Notes: a model not told the origin generated them from the letters alone. DNA of 62,419 nucleotides from Gemmobacter nectariphilus (GCA_020721445.1 DYMU01000017.1:1-62419); one strand, 5' to 3'; positions 1 through 9,979 are shown, numbered from the stretch's first letter. Numbers and translations: made by a program.

Positions 1-67
1 TCCGGCCATTGCGGGCGTCGTCGATGATCTCTTCGATGGACGAGATCGCGTCGGAATAATCGGTCAT
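1..67 (-). CDS. ribB: 3,4-dihydroxy-2-butanone 4-phosphate synthase, N-terminus only (cut by window edge)
   Basis: Only the first 22 codons are inside the window; the gene runs off the left edge. The start MTDYSDAISSIEEII followed by D-A-R-N-G matches the N-terminus of DHBP synthase (RibB or the RibB half of RibBA), which makes the four-carbon unit of riboflavin from ribulose 5-phosphate. It lies about 120 bp downstream of ribE on the same strand, which supports a riboflavin operon. Whether it is a RibB or a fused RibBA protein cannot be seen here. Confidence 0.75.
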   Translation of the reverse strand, partial: MTDYSDAISSIEEIIDDARNGR

Positions 68-185
68 GTCGCGTTTCCTGAGCCGGCGTTTTCTGCCATT
101 ACCGCGCCCCGGCCACAATGGCCAGAGCCGGGCCGCGCAAGCAAGCTGTGCAAAAGGTCACGGGGGGTCTGCCGCCGGCCTGTGT

Positions 186-782
186 CTAGTCCCACTCACG
201 CAAGTGAGCGACATAGCGCGCCATGGTATCCACCTCAAGGTTCACCCGGTCGCCCACGGCGACACTGCCCCAGGTCGTGGCCGTTTGGGTGTGCGGGATG
301 AAATTGATGCCAAAGCTGGCGCCCTCAACCTCGTTCACGGTCAACGAGGTGCCGTTCAGCGCGACCGAGCCTTTGGGCGCGATGAACCGGGCCAAAGCCT
401 CGGGCGCACGAAAGGTCACCCGCAGGCTGCCGCCCTCGGGCACCACCCGCTCGACCACCGCCACGCCATCGACATGGCCCGAAACGATATGGCCGCCCAA
501 CTCGTCGCCCACCTTCAGCGCGCGTTCCAGATTGATGCGGGACCCCGGCTGCCAGCCTGCGATGTTGGTCTTGCTGACGGTTTCGGCGGAAATCTGCACC
601 TCATACCATAGGCGCGGGGCGCTGCCCTTGGCGATGACCGTCAGGCAGACCCCATCCGCCGCGATCGAAGCCCCGATGTCGATGCCCGCCACATCATAAC
701 CGGTCGCAATGCGGGCGCGCAGATCGCCCTGCTGTTCGACCGACACCACCTCACCGATATCGGTGACAATCCCTGTGAACAT
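186..782 (-). CDS. ribE: Riboflavin synthase, alpha subunit
   Basis: A 198-residue protein starting with the family hallmark MFTGIV. It has the two homologous beta-barrel repeats expected of riboflavin synthase: A-D-G-V-C-L-T-V in the first and L-N-G-T-S-L-T-V in the second, with G-H-I-V-S-G-H-V-D-G near the middle. The enzyme dismutates two 6,7-dimethyl-8-ribityllumazine molecules to riboflavin in the cytosol. The ATG at 782 is preferred over the in-frame ATG at 788 because AAAGGAG lies 7 bases before it and the family begins MFTGIV. ribB follows downstream. No FMN riboswitch was recognised in the 106 bp upstream. Confidence 0.95.
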   Translation of the reverse strand: MFTGIVTDIGEVVSVEQQGDLRARIATGYDVAGIDIGASIAADGVCLTVIAKGSAPRLWYEVQISAETVSKTNIAGWQPGSRINLERALKVGDELGGHIVSGHVDGVAVVERVVPEGGSLRVTFRAPEALARFIAPKGSVALNGTSLTVNEVEGASFGINFIPHTQTATTWGSVAVGDRVNLEVDTMARYVAHLREWD

Positions 783-888
783 CGCCATTCTCCTTTGCCA
801 GAGTGCTAGCGCGGCCCTGCCCGTGACGCAAGGCCGCGCAAAAGATGCCTAAAATTCGCCGTGCCCCCGCGATAAGGGTAACGCAGAC

Positions 889-2226
889 GTGACACCTGCC
901 GTATCACAGGCGCAGGCAAGCAAACGACAGGGCATGATGCGCATCACCGGGGACAACCGCCGTTTCCTGTTCCTGCAAGGGCCGCATGGCCCGTTCTTTC
1001 AGCAGTTGGGGCGGATGCTGCGGGCGACGGGCGCACAGGTGCTGCGCGTCGGCTTCAACCGGGGCGACCGGGCGTTCTGGCCCGCCGATGCCACATTCAT
1101 CGCCTATCACGGCCTGCCCGGGGATTGGCCCGGTCACGTGGCGCAGCTTTTGGCCGACCACTGCATCACCGATCTGGTGCTGTATGGCGACACCCGGCCG
1201 ATCCATGCCGCTGCCATCCGCGCGGCACAGGCGGCGGGGGTGACCGTGCATGTGTTCGAGGAAGGCTATCTGCGCCCGTATTGGATCACCTATGAACGCG
1301 GCGGTGCCAACGGCCATTCGCGCCTGATGCAAATGACCGTGGCGCAGATGCAAGCCGCCCTTGCCCGCGCCGAACTGGACCAGCCCGAAGCCCCGGCACG
1401 GTGGGGCGACATGCGCCAGCATATCGGATGGGGGGCGCTGTATCATTGGTTCGTGCTGACCGGGTTTCGCGATTTTCCCGATTTCCGCCCGCATCGCAGC
1501 CTGACCGTCTGGCAAGAATTCCTGCTGTATTGCCGCCGCCTTGTGCTGCTGCCCCTGCACCGATGGGAGCGGATGCTGGCCGAGCGTCGCATCCGGCACG
1601 GTGGCTTTCCCTATCATCTGGTGCTGCTGCAACTGGAACATGACGCCAGCTTTCGCAACCACTCGCCGTTTTCCACCATGGCCGAGTTTCTGGCGGTGGT
1701 GGTCGATGGCTTTGCCAAGGGGGCGGCCACGCATCACCATCTGGTGTTCAAGGCCCACCCGCTGGAAGATGGCCGCGCGCCGATCAAGGCCGAGCTGCGG
1801 CATCTTGCCCGCCAGCACGGCATCGCGGATCGGGTGCATTTCGTGCGCGGCGGCAAGCTGGCACAGCTTTTGAACCACGCCCGCAGTGCGGTGACCGTCA
1901 ACTCTACCGCCGGCCAGCAGGTGTTGTGGCGCGGCATGCCGTTGAAAACCTTTGGGGCGGCGGTCTATGCCAAGCCCGAATTCGTGTCGCATCAGCCGGT
2001 GGCCGAGTTTTTTGCCCTTCCAAAGCGCCCCGACGCCCGCGCCTATCGCGACTATCGGCATTATCTGCTGGAAACCAGCCAGATCACCGGCGGCTTTTAC
2101 AGCGCACGCGGCCGGCGTGAGGTGCTGCGTCAGGTGGTCGACATGATGCTTTCGGCCGAAGACCCCTATGATGCGCTGACCTCGGGAAACGCGGCCCCGC
2201 GGCAACAGTTGCAGCTTGTGAACTGA
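889..2226 (+). CDS. kpsS: Capsular polysaccharide export/initiation protein, KpsS family (Kdo transferase)
   Basis: A 445-residue protein with the KpsS signature near its start (F-L-F-L-Q-G-P-H-G-P-F-F followed by V-G-F-N-R-G-D-R-A-F-W). Family knowledge: KpsS adds the first beta-Kdo residue to a phosphatidylglycerol-type acceptor, starting the poly-Kdo linker of group 2-type capsules on the inner face of the inner membrane. A K-A-H-P-L motif and a V-T-V-N-S-T-A-G-Q-Q segment occur in the C-terminal half, as in the family. The GTG at 889 has an AAGGG 10 bases upstream; ATG at 934 is an alternative that trims 15 residues. It is followed by the export lipoprotein and KpsC on the same strand. 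Confidence 0.85.
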   Translation: MTPAVSQAQASKRQGMMRITGDNRRFLFLQGPHGPFFQQLGRMLRATGAQVLRVGFNRGDRAFWPADATFIAYHGLPGDWPGHVAQLLADHCITDLVLYGDTRPIHAAAIRAAQAAGVTVHVFEEGYLRPYWITYERGGANGHSRLMQMTVAQMQAALARAELDQPEAPARWGDMRQHIGWGALYHWFVLTGFRDFPDFRPHRSLTVWQEFLLYCRRLVLLPLHRWERMLAERRIRHGGFPYHLVLLQLEHDASFRNHSPFSTMAEFLAVVVDGFAKGAATHHHLVFKAHPLEDGRAPIKAELRHLARQHGIADRVHFVRGGKLAQLLNHARSAVTVNSTAGQQVLWRGMPLKTFGAAVYAKPEFVSHQPVAEFFALPKRPDARAYRDYRHYLLETSQITGGFYSARGRREVLRQVVDMMLSAEDPYDALTSGNAAPRQQLQLVN

Positions 2227-2315
2227 CCACAAAAGCCGGGGCTGGCAATTTTTCAAATCATTCTGTAGCGTTGCTGAAAAAACTTGAGGCAAATCCAGTC
2301 AAAGGAGCCCGAGCA

Positions 2316-3455
2316 GTGAAAGCGACGACGTTACGGGGGGCGAAAGCCCTTGTTCTTGTTGCATTGGTTGCATCCACCGCAGCCTGCGCCCTGCCACGAT
2401 CGGGCCCCAACAAGGCGGAAATCTTCAAGGGGTCGGTGTTGAAGGAAGGCGATGCCTTCATCGTCACCGTCAACCAGCGCGTCACCCGCGCCACGGCCGT
2501 AATGCCTGCCTTCGGGTTCTCGGCCGCCTTTCGCAATGCGGGCGTGATCGGGTCCGACAGCATCAACCCCGGCGATTCGCTGGGCCTGACGATCTTTGAA
2601 AACGTCCGCGACGACCCGCTTTTGGGCAATACCGGCCAGCGTGTCAGCGCGCTGGATGAGGTGCAGGTCGATGGTCAGGGCTATATCTTCGTGCCCTATG
2701 CCGGGCGGATCAAGGCTGCGGGGCAAACGCCCGAAGGCTTGCGTCAGGCGATCACCCGCAAGCTTGACAGCCAGACCCCCGACCCGCAGGTCACCGTGCA
2801 GCGTCTTGCAGGCGACGGGTCTACCGTATCGGTGCAAGGCGCAGTTGGGGCCACCGGCGTCTATGCCATCGAACGGCCCACACGCACCTTGTCAGCAATG
2901 ATTGCCCGCGCTGGCGGCGTGGCGATCGAGCCCGAGGTTGCCCTGATCCGGGTCACGCGCGGCAAACACAGCGGAAAGGTCTGGTTGCAAGACCTGTATG
3001 CTACGCCGGCGCTGGATATTGCCCTGCGTCCGGGCGACAAGATCGTGGTGGAACGCGACACCCGCGCCTTTGTGGCCATGGGGGCAACCGGCGCGCAGAA
3101 CCGTGTGCCGTTCGAGACCCAGACCCTGTCAGCCATCGAAGCCATCGCCATCGTCGGCGGGCTGAATACCAATCTGGCCGATCCGACCGGCGTGTTCGTG
3201 TTCCGCAACGAACCGGCCGAAATTGCCAATGCCGTGCTGGGGCGCAATGACCTTCAGGGCGATCAGCGCATGGTTTATGTGCTGGACCTGACCCAGCCGA
3301 CCGGCATGTTCGAGGCCCGCGATTTCATCGTGCGCGACGGCGACACGGTCTATGTGACCGAAGCCCCCTTCGTGCAATGGCAAAAGACGCTGTCGGCCAT
3401 CACCGGAACCGCCGGGGCGGCAACGGGCATCTCCAACGTCGGTTCCGGCAACTGA
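2316..3455 (+). CDS. Outer-membrane polysaccharide export lipoprotein (Wza/KpsD/CtrA-type)
   Basis: A 379-residue lipoprotein. GTG 2316 is chosen over an in-frame start at 2271 because a strong AAAGGAG sits 8 bases before it and the protein then begins with a compact signal peptide ending in the lipobox S-T-A-A-C. A poly-export domain follows at about residues 75-165 (D-S-L-G-L-T-I-F-E, Y-I-F-V-P-Y-A-G) and then SLBB-like segments (A-R-A-G-G-V and I-V-G-G-L). Family role: forms the outer-membrane channel through which capsule or exopolysaccharide leaves the cell. It lies between KpsS and KpsC, so capsule export is the likely job. The partner inner-membrane genes (KpsM, KpsT, KpsE) are not in the window. 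Confidence 0.85.
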   Translation: MKATTLRGAKALVLVALVASTAACALPRSGPNKAEIFKGSVLKEGDAFIVTVNQRVTRATAVMPAFGFSAAFRNAGVIGSDSINPGDSLGLTIFENVRDDPLLGNTGQRVSALDEVQVDGQGYIFVPYAGRIKAAGQTPEGLRQAITRKLDSQTPDPQVTVQRLAGDGSTVSVQGAVGATGVYAIERPTRTLSAMIARAGGVAIEPEVALIRVTRGKHSGKVWLQDLYATPALDIALRPGDKIVVERDTRAFVAMGATGAQNRVPFETQTLSAIEAIAIVGGLNTNLADPTGVFVFRNEPAEIANAVLGRNDLQGDQRMVYVLDLTQPTGMFEARDFIVRDGDTVYVTEAPFVQWQKTLSAITGTAGAATGISNVGSGN

Positions 3456-3466
3456 GGCGCAGGGCC

Positions 3467-5530
3467 TTGGCACCGCAACCCGACGAAAGACCACAGGCCG
3501 CCGAGGACATTCCCCGGCGGCTTTGCTATTACAACGCGGGCTTCTTTCGGGACCGGCAGTTGCGCCGGATCATGGCGCTTGCGGGCCATGACATGCGGCT
3601 GGGGGTGCCCGGCCCCGCTGATGGCGTGGTCGTCTGGGGGCGCAGCCCCTATGCCCGGCGGGGCGAGGCGATGGCGGCGCGCAAGGCTGTGCCGCTGATC
3701 CGGCTGGAGGATGCCTTCCTGCGCTCGGTCAAGCCGGGGCGTTTGGGGCCGGGGCGTTTGGGGTCGGGACGGCTGGGCCTGATGATCGACCCGGTCGGGG
3801 TGCATTTCGACGCGGCCTCGCCGTCGCGGCTGGAGCATCTGCTGGCGACGGACCATTTGGATGATTCGAACCTTTTGGCGCGGGCAAGGGATGCAATTGG
3901 CCGCATTCAGACGCACCAATTGTCAAAATACAACCTGCATAACCCCATCCTGCCCTGCCCGCGCCCCGGCTATGTGCTGGTGGTCGACCAGACACGCGGC
4001 GATGCGTCGGTGCGCCATGGCGGGGCCGATGCGCAGACCTTCGCACAGATGCTGGCCCGGGCGCAGGATGACCATCCGCAGGCGCGCATCGTGATCAAGC
4101 TGCACCCCGAAACCGTTCTGGGCCTGCGCGCCGGGCATTTCAGTGCGGCGGATGCGTCGGACCGGATCAGCCTGCTGGCCGACCCGCTATCGCCTTTGGC
4201 GCTCCTGGAGGGCGCGATTGCGGTCTATACCGTGTCGTCGCAACTGGGGTTCGAGGCGATCCTGGCCGGGCACCGCCCGCAGGTCTTTGGCCAGCCGTTC
4301 TATGCCGGCTGGGGGCTGACCGAAGATGCAGCCCCCATTCCCCGCCGTGGGCGGCGGCTGACCAAGGTCCAGCTTTTTGCCGCCGCGATGATCCTTGCCC
4401 CCATCTGGTATGATCCCTGCCGTGACCGGCTGTGCCCCCTCGAAGAGGCGCTGGACCAGTTGGAAGCCGAGGTGCGCGCCTTTCGCGAAGACCGGCATGG
4501 CCATATCGCCGTCGGCATGCGGCTGTGGAAACGCGGGCGGCTGCAAGCGGTATTCGGGCAGGAGAAGCCCTTGGTTTTCAACGATATGCCAACAGGGCCA
4601 CAGCCGCGGCCGCTGCTGGTCTGGGCGGGCAAGGAACCGCAAGGCCTGACCGCCCCGGTGATCCGCCGCATCGAGGATGGCTTTTTGCGCTCACGCGGGC
4701 TGGGGGCGGAACTGGTGCCGCCCTTGTCCTTGGTCACCGATGATCTGGGCATCTACTACGACCCCAGCCGCGAAAGCCGCCTTGAGCGGTTGATCCTGTC
4801 GCCGCCGCCGCCCGGTGGTTTGGCACGTGCGGGCCGGTTGCGCGACCGTCTGGTGGCGCTGGGTTTGTCGAAATACAACCTGAACGGGCGGCTGCCCGAC
4901 TTGCCCGAAGGCCACAGGGTGCTGGTGCCGGGGCAGGTCGAAGATGATGCGTCGATCGTGACGGGGGCCGGTGTGGTGCGCAGCAACCTTGCGGCCTTGC
5001 AAGCGGCCCGCGCCGCCCATCCGCAGGCGGTTCTGGTCTACAAGCCGCACCCGGATGTCGAGGCAGGCCTGCGCGCAGGCGCGGTTTGCGACAGTGATCT
5101 GAAGGGTTTGGCCGATGTCGTGGCCACAAAGGCCGATCCCATTGCGCTGATCCTGGCCTGTGACGAGGTCTGGACGATGACCAGCCTGTTGGGGTTCGAG
5201 GCGCTGCTGCGCGGCAAGCCTGTTACCTGTCTTGGCGCGCCGTTCTATGCCGGTTGGGGCCTGACCCGCGACCTTGGCCCGATCCCCGAGCGCCGCCTGC
5301 GCGCCCCCGATGGCAGCCGCCTGCCACGCCCGACGCTTGATGCCATGGTGCATGCCGCGCTGATTGGCTATCCGCGCTATTACGACCCGGTGTCGCGCCG
5401 TGCCTGCCCGCCCGAGGTGGCGGTAGACCGGCTGTCGCAAGGCCCGCTGCCGGACCCGGGCCTTGCAAACCGCCTGCTGGCGAAATTGCAGGGGCGGTTT
5501 GCCACCCACGCCCGGTTCTGGCGTCAGTAG
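3467..5530 (+). CDS. kpsC: Capsular polysaccharide beta-Kdo transferase, two-domain (KpsC)
   Basis: A protein of about 687 residues with a clear internal duplication. Each half has an L-S-K-Y-N-L element, an I/V-x-K-x-H-P element and an F-Y-A-G-W-G-L-T element. This is the two-catalytic-domain architecture of KpsC, which alternates two beta-Kdo linkages to extend the poly-Kdo capsule linker. TTG 3467 is inferred as the start because it is the first start-like codon in frame after the upstream stop (3455). An in-frame ATG at 3377 would overlap the lipoprotein gene by 79 bp and encode low-complexity sequence. The gene overlaps the convergent regulator at 5524 by 7 bp. The N-terminal half carries a tandem five-residue repeat. 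Confidence 0.85.
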   Translation: MAPQPDERPQAAEDIPRRLCYYNAGFFRDRQLRRIMALAGHDMRLGVPGPADGVVVWGRSPYARRGEAMAARKAVPLIRLEDAFLRSVKPGRLGPGRLGSGRLGLMIDPVGVHFDAASPSRLEHLLATDHLDDSNLLARARDAIGRIQTHQLSKYNLHNPILPCPRPGYVLVVDQTRGDASVRHGGADAQTFAQMLARAQDDHPQARIVIKLHPETVLGLRAGHFSAADASDRISLLADPLSPLALLEGAIAVYTVSSQLGFEAILAGHRPQVFGQPFYAGWGLTEDAAPIPRRGRRLTKVQLFAAAMILAPIWYDPCRDRLCPLEEALDQLEAEVRAFREDRHGHIAVGMRLWKRGRLQAVFGQEKPLVFNDMPTGPQPRPLLVWAGKEPQGLTAPVIRRIEDGFLRSRGLGAELVPPLSLVTDDLGIYYDPSRESRLERLILSPPPPGGLARAGRLRDRLVALGLSKYNLNGRLPDLPEGHRVLVPGQVEDDASIVTGAGVVRSNLAALQAARAAHPQAVLVYKPHPDVEAGLRAGAVCDSDLKGLADVVATKADPIALILACDEVWTMTSLLGFEALLRGKPVTCLGAPFYAGWGLTRDLGPIPERRLRAPDGSRLPRPTLDAMVHAALIGYPRYYDPVSRRACPPEVAVDRLSQGPLPDPGLANRLLAKLQGRFATHARFWRQ
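3736..3780 (+). repeat. 15-bp tandem repeat, three copies, in frame inside kpsC
   Basis: Three adjacent 15-base units (3736-3750, 3751-3765, 3766-3780). The first two differ at one base and the third is diverged. They encode G-R-L-G-P, G-R-L-G-S and G-R-L-G-L. The equivalent place in the C-terminal half of the same protein has no such repeat. Confidence 0.85.
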
Positions 5531-6021
5531 ATATAGCGGATCTGATCGGTCCAGAACCGTTCCAGCCGCTTGAGCGAATGGTTCACGTCCTCCATCCCCG
5601 CAAGATCGATCACCGACTTTTTCAACAGCACATCCGCGTGGCGGGCGAACAGATCGTTCAGCACACCCCGCACCCGCCGGCCCTTTTCGGTCAGCCGCAC
5701 CCGCACCGATCGGCGGTCCAATTCTGATCGCTGGTGATGCATATAGCCCAGATCGACCAGTTTTTTCAGGTTATAGCTGACGTTGCTGCCCTGATAATAG
5801 CCACGGCTTTTCAATTCACCTGCCGTCACCTCATTCTCACCGACGTTGAACAACAGCAGCGCCTGCACCGAGTTGATCTCAAGAATGGCAAGGCGTTCGA
5901 ATTCATCCTTGATCACATCCAGAAGCAGGCGATGCAGCCGCTCGACCAAAGCGAGACTATCCAGATAGCTGGCCGTCAGGACCTTGTGGGAACCATCCAG
6001 AACCGGGGCTTGATGTGACAT
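5524..6021 (-). CDS. MarR-like winged-helix transcriptional regulator (LdtR-type)
   Basis: A 165-residue protein starting MSHQAPVLDG. ATG 6021 has a GGAG about 11 bases upstream; an in-frame ATG at 6075 adds 18 hydrophobic residues without support. The centre has a winged-helix pattern (E-V-T-A-G-E-L-K-S-R-G-Y-Y, then N-V-S-Y-N-L-K-K-L-V-D-L-G-Y) and a wing with R-S-E-L-D-R-R-S-V-R-V-R-L-T-E-K-G, a MarR hallmark. Similar alphaproteobacterial regulators (LdtR) control cell-envelope genes. It is convergent with kpsC, and the two stop codons overlap by 7 bp. Its ligand is not visible. Confidence 0.8.
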   Translation of the reverse strand: MSHQAPVLDGSHKVLTASYLDSLALVERLHRLLLDVIKDEFERLAILEINSVQALLLFNVGENEVTAGELKSRGYYQGSNVSYNLKKLVDLGYMHHQRSELDRRSVRVRLTEKGRRVRGVLNDLFARHADVLLKKSVIDLAGMEDVNHSLKRLERFWTDQIRYIY

Positions 6022-6104
6022 TTGGAATAACTCCGCCTTCCAAGAGAACAGGGGCAGAATCAGCACAAACCACAAACATTTCGTAAACTAGGGCCGGTTT
6101 TGCC

Positions 6105-6377
6105 TCAAACCTTACGCAATCTCTCACGTGCGAAGTCGGTGATCTGGTGCAAAAGTTGGGCAATGGTCTCGGGGGCGGCGGCCTGACCGAAGCTCCACGC
6201 CATCAGATCCTGATCATTCTCGGCCAGAAGTGTTTCGAACACCTCAAGCTGCTCGGCCGACAAACCCGCCAGATGCGCATCGGCCCAAGGGCCCAGCACC
6301 AGATCCATTTCCTTGGTGCCGCGGCGCCACGACCGCATCGACAGGCGCTTGAGCCGCGCCTCGGGTGTTTCCGTCAT
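6105..6377 (-). CDS. sdhE: Succinate dehydrogenase assembly factor 2 (SdhE/CptB family)
   Basis: A 90-residue protein with the family core R-S-W-R-R-G-T-K-E-M-D, containing the conserved R-G-x-x-E that helps attach FAD to SdhA, followed by L-V-L-G-P-W. Length fits the family. ATG 6377 is chosen because the protein then starts MTETPEARLKRL directly before the core; an upstream in-frame ATG (6527) lies deep inside the neighbouring regulator gene. It starts 1 bp after the stop of the XRE gene, so the two are probably co-transcribed. Confidence 0.85.
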   Translation of the reverse strand: MTETPEARLKRLSMRSWRRGTKEMDLVLGPWADAHLAGLSAEQLEVFETLLAENDQDLMAWSFGQAAAPETIAQLLHQITDFARERLRKV

Positions 6378-6378
6378 G

Positions 6379-6780
6379 TCAGACCTCCTTGCGCAGCAAA
6401 TGCCGCAGCCGCTTTTCCATCCGCCCCATTTCCAGCGAAAGCGCAAGGGTTTGCGCGCGCATCCGGGCCAGATCGGCCAGTGCCGCCTGCGCCGGGCCAG
6501 ACAGACCCCCCGGCGCGGATGGGGCATCCAGCCCGTCGCCCATCCCGGTCAACAGCCAGCGGATCGACACATTCAGCATGCCCGCGATCATCTGCAAGCG
6601 GTTGGCGCGCGGGTCCGACACATCATCCTCCCAGGCCTGAACCGTGGTCAGACGCACGCCCAGTCGCTGCGCCAGATCGGCCTGTGTCAGCCCCGCCGCT
6701 TCGCGTGCGCCCACCAGCCGGTCGCCAAACGTGGCCACATCTGCACCAAACCATGTCTCAGTCGCGTCTTTTTCCGCCAT
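6379..6780 (-). CDS. Small XRE-family DNA-binding regulator
   Basis: A 133-residue protein starting MAEKDATETWFG. Residues about 20-75 form a Cro/CI helix-turn-helix (A-G-L-T-Q-A-D-L-A-Q-R-L-G-V, then T-T-V-Q-A-W-E, then M-L-N-V-S-I-R-W-L-L-T-G). The C-terminal third is alanine- and leucine-rich with spacing that suggests a coiled coil (A-R-M-R-A-Q-T-L-A-L-S-L-E-M-G-R-M). It lies directly upstream of sdhE and divergent from the aminotransferase gene, with 89 bp between starts. Target genes cannot be read from the sequence. Confidence 0.8.
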   Translation of the reverse strand: MAEKDATETWFGADVATFGDRLVGAREAAGLTQADLAQRLGVRLTTVQAWEDDVSDPRANRLQMIAGMLNVSIRWLLTGMGDGLDAPSAPGGLSGPAQAALADLARMRAQTLALSLEMGRMEKRLRHLLRKEV

Positions 6781-6833
6781 CTCGCCTCTTCTGTCTGGTG
6801 ATATCGCTTGATCGGGTTCGGGGGCAACCCTAA

Positions 6834-8072
<1,239 letters not shown>

Positions 8073-8081
8073 GGAGAGATT

Positions 8082-8507
8082 ATGGCCGGCGATCTGCCCG
8101 AGTATTATTTTCGCATCCGTGAAAACGGCGCGGCGGTGTTCAAGGTTGATACCGAAAACCGCCAGCGCCGGATCGAGATGGAAGAGATCGCCCTCGCCAA
8201 CGTCAAGAACGGCAGCATCAAACCGCATGGCGACCGCAAACTGACGCCCGAGGAAACCGCGATGATCACCGGGTGGATGGCGCAGCGGGTGGCGGTTCTG
8301 GCGGCGCGCGATGTCGATGACATTCACCGTGCGGTGGACCACCTGAACCTTGTCACGCATTGGGCGCAGTCAAGGGCAACCGATGCGCAACTGGAAGACG
8401 TGACCGACACCCTGCTGCTGGCGATGCATGATCTGCGTACCGTTCTGGTGCGCAAGAAAGCCGAGCGGCTGACCATGGGCGCAGGCCCTGTCGGGACCGA
8501 AGCCTAA
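8082..8507 (+). CDS. Conserved hypothetical protein
   Basis: A 141-residue protein preceded by AGGGAGAG 3 bases before the ATG and 9 bp downstream of aspC, so it is a real, co-transcribed gene. It is hydrophilic, with no signal peptide or membrane segment. It has an N-terminal part (E-Y-Y-F-R-I-R-E-N-G-A-A-V-F-K-V) and a helical C-terminal part rich in aspartate and arginine. I do not recognise a family with a known function. Its last codon overlaps the convergent selO stop by 4 bp. Confidence 0.75.
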   Translation: MAGDLPEYYFRIRENGAAVFKVDTENRQRRIEMEEIALANVKNGSIKPHGDRKLTPEETAMITGWMAQRVAVLAARDVDDIHRAVDHLNLVTHWAQSRATDAQLEDVTDTLLLAMHDLRTVLVRKKAERLTMGAGPVGTEA

Positions 8508-9979
8508 GTGCCGCAGAAGGTGACATAATCGCCAAAGCCCGAAGGTGCGGGCAGCGCAAAGGCCTCGCGGTCCGGCCCGTCGCGATAGGGGTCGGTCACC
8601 TGTGCCAGCAGTGCGTGGAATGGCGCAATATCGCCCTGTTCAGCGGCTTGCAGCGCCTCTTCGACCTTGTGATTGCGCGGGATGACCAGCGGGTTGGTCG
8701 CCCGCATCCGCTGTGCCGCATCCGGGGCCAGCCGGGCGCGCCACTGCGGCAGCCATGCGTCCAGCGCGGCCACGTCGGCAAACAGCATCCGCAGGCCCGA
8801 CAGGTTGCCCGCAGCCGCATCAGCCAGACGGCGGAAGGTCAGCGTCCAGTCGGCCCCGGTCGCCTCCATCACGGCCAGCAGGCCCTGCACCAGCGCAAGG
8901 TCAGCTGGGTCTTCCCCCACAAGCCCCAGCTTGGCCCGCATCACAGCCAGCCATTCGGTGTGATAGCGGCCGGCCACGCCGTCCAGCCTTGCGTTCAGCG
9001 CCACAACCGCGGCGTCGGGGTCATCCATCAGCAAAAGCAGGCTTTCGGCCAGCTTGGCCATGTTCCAACCCAGGATCAGCGGCTGGTTGCCGTATGCATA
9101 GCGCCCGGTCCGATCGATCGACGAAAACACCGTGCCCGGGGCATACCCCTCGATAAAGGCGCAAGGGCCATAGTCGATGGTTTCGCCCGACACCGCCACG
9201 TTGTCGGTATTTTGCACGCCATGCACAAAGCCAAGCCCCATCCACAGCGCCACCAGCCGCGCCTGCCGGGCGATCACCCGGTCGAAGAACCGAAGGTAGC
9301 AGTCGTCTTGCCCCACAAGATCAGGATCATGCCGGGCGATGGCATAGTCGGCAAGGGCGCGCAGCTTGTCGACCTCGCCCCGCGCGGCCCAGAACTGGAA
9401 GGATCCCACGCGAATATGGCTGGCCGCCACCCGTGTCACCACCGCGCCGGGCAAACGGCCCGCATCGCGCCAGACATCCTCACCGGTCAAGGCCACCGCC
9501 AAAGACCGGGTGGTGGGCACGCCAAGGGCCGCCATCGCCTCGGAAATCAGGTATTCGCGCAGCATCGGCCCCAAGGCCGCCTTGCCATCGCCGCCGCGCG
9601 AAAACGCGGTCCGCCCCGAGCCCTTGAGCTGGATATCCCACCGCCGCTGATCCGGCGCGATATGCTCGCCCAACAGATGCGCGCGCCCGTCGCCCAGTTG
9701 CGGTGAAAAGCCGCCGAACTGATGCCCGGCATAGGCCAGCGCCACAGGCTCGGCGCCTTGCGGCAGGCTGCCCCCGGCAAACCAGCCGGGATTGGCGGCA
9801 AGCATGTCGGCATCAAGCCCAAGGTCCGCCGCAAGACTGCGGTTCAGCACCAACAGATGTGGCGCGGGCGCGGTGTTGGGCGGCTGCGCCACATAAGTGC
9901 CGGGCAAATCGCGCGCCCAGGAATTGTCAAAACGAAAGCCGCCATCGGCGGACGACAGGCTGGATTGAGCGGCGGACAT
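8504..9979 (-). CDS. selO: Protein adenylyltransferase SelO (YdiU/UPF0061 family)
   Basis: A 491-residue pseudokinase-fold enzyme that transfers AMP to Ser/Thr/Tyr of target proteins, linked in the literature to redox responses. Diagnostic stretches are A-G-H-Q-F-G-G-F, Q-L-G-D-G-R-A, L-K-G-S-G-R-T-A-F-S-R-G-G-D-G, and the metal/ATP-binding segment N-T-D-N-V-A-V-S-G-E-T-I-D-Y-G-P. The N-terminal F-D-N-S-W-A-R-D-L-P-G also fits. ATG 9979 (MSAAQSS) is chosen; an upstream in-frame ATG at 10147 adds 56 residues that look non-homologous. The neighbours suggest no special role. Confidence 0.92.
   Translation of the reverse strand: MSAAQSSLSSADGGFRFDNSWARDLPGTYVAQPPNTAPAPHLLVLNRSLAADLGLDADMLAANPGWFAGGSLPQGAEPVALAYAGHQFGGFSPQLGDGRAHLLGEHIAPDQRRWDIQLKGSGRTAFSRGGDGKAALGPMLREYLISEAMAALGVPTTRSLAVALTGEDVWRDAGRLPGAVVTRVAASHIRVGSFQFWAARGEVDKLRALADYAIARHDPDLVGQDDCYLRFFDRVIARQARLVALWMGLGFVHGVQNTDNVAVSGETIDYGPCAFIEGYAPGTVFSSIDRTGRYAYGNQPLILGWNMAKLAESLLLLMDDPDAAVVALNARLDGVAGRYHTEWLAVMRAKLGLVGEDPADLALVQGLLAVMEATGADWTLTFRRLADAAAGNLSGLRMLFADVAALDAWLPQWRARLAPDAAQRMRATNPLVIPRNHKVEEALQAAEQGDIAPFHALLAQVTDPYRDGPDREAFALPAPSGFGDYVTFCGT

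Noticed and set aside
783-888. FMN riboswitch upstream of ribE
   Set aside because: The conserved AGGG...GGGTGAAATTCCC-type core of the RFN element is not present.
5524-6075. Longer start of the MarR-like regulator at 6075
   Set aside because: The extra 18 residues look like a random hydrophobic stretch, while ATG 6021 has a ribosome-binding sequence and a normal family N-terminus.
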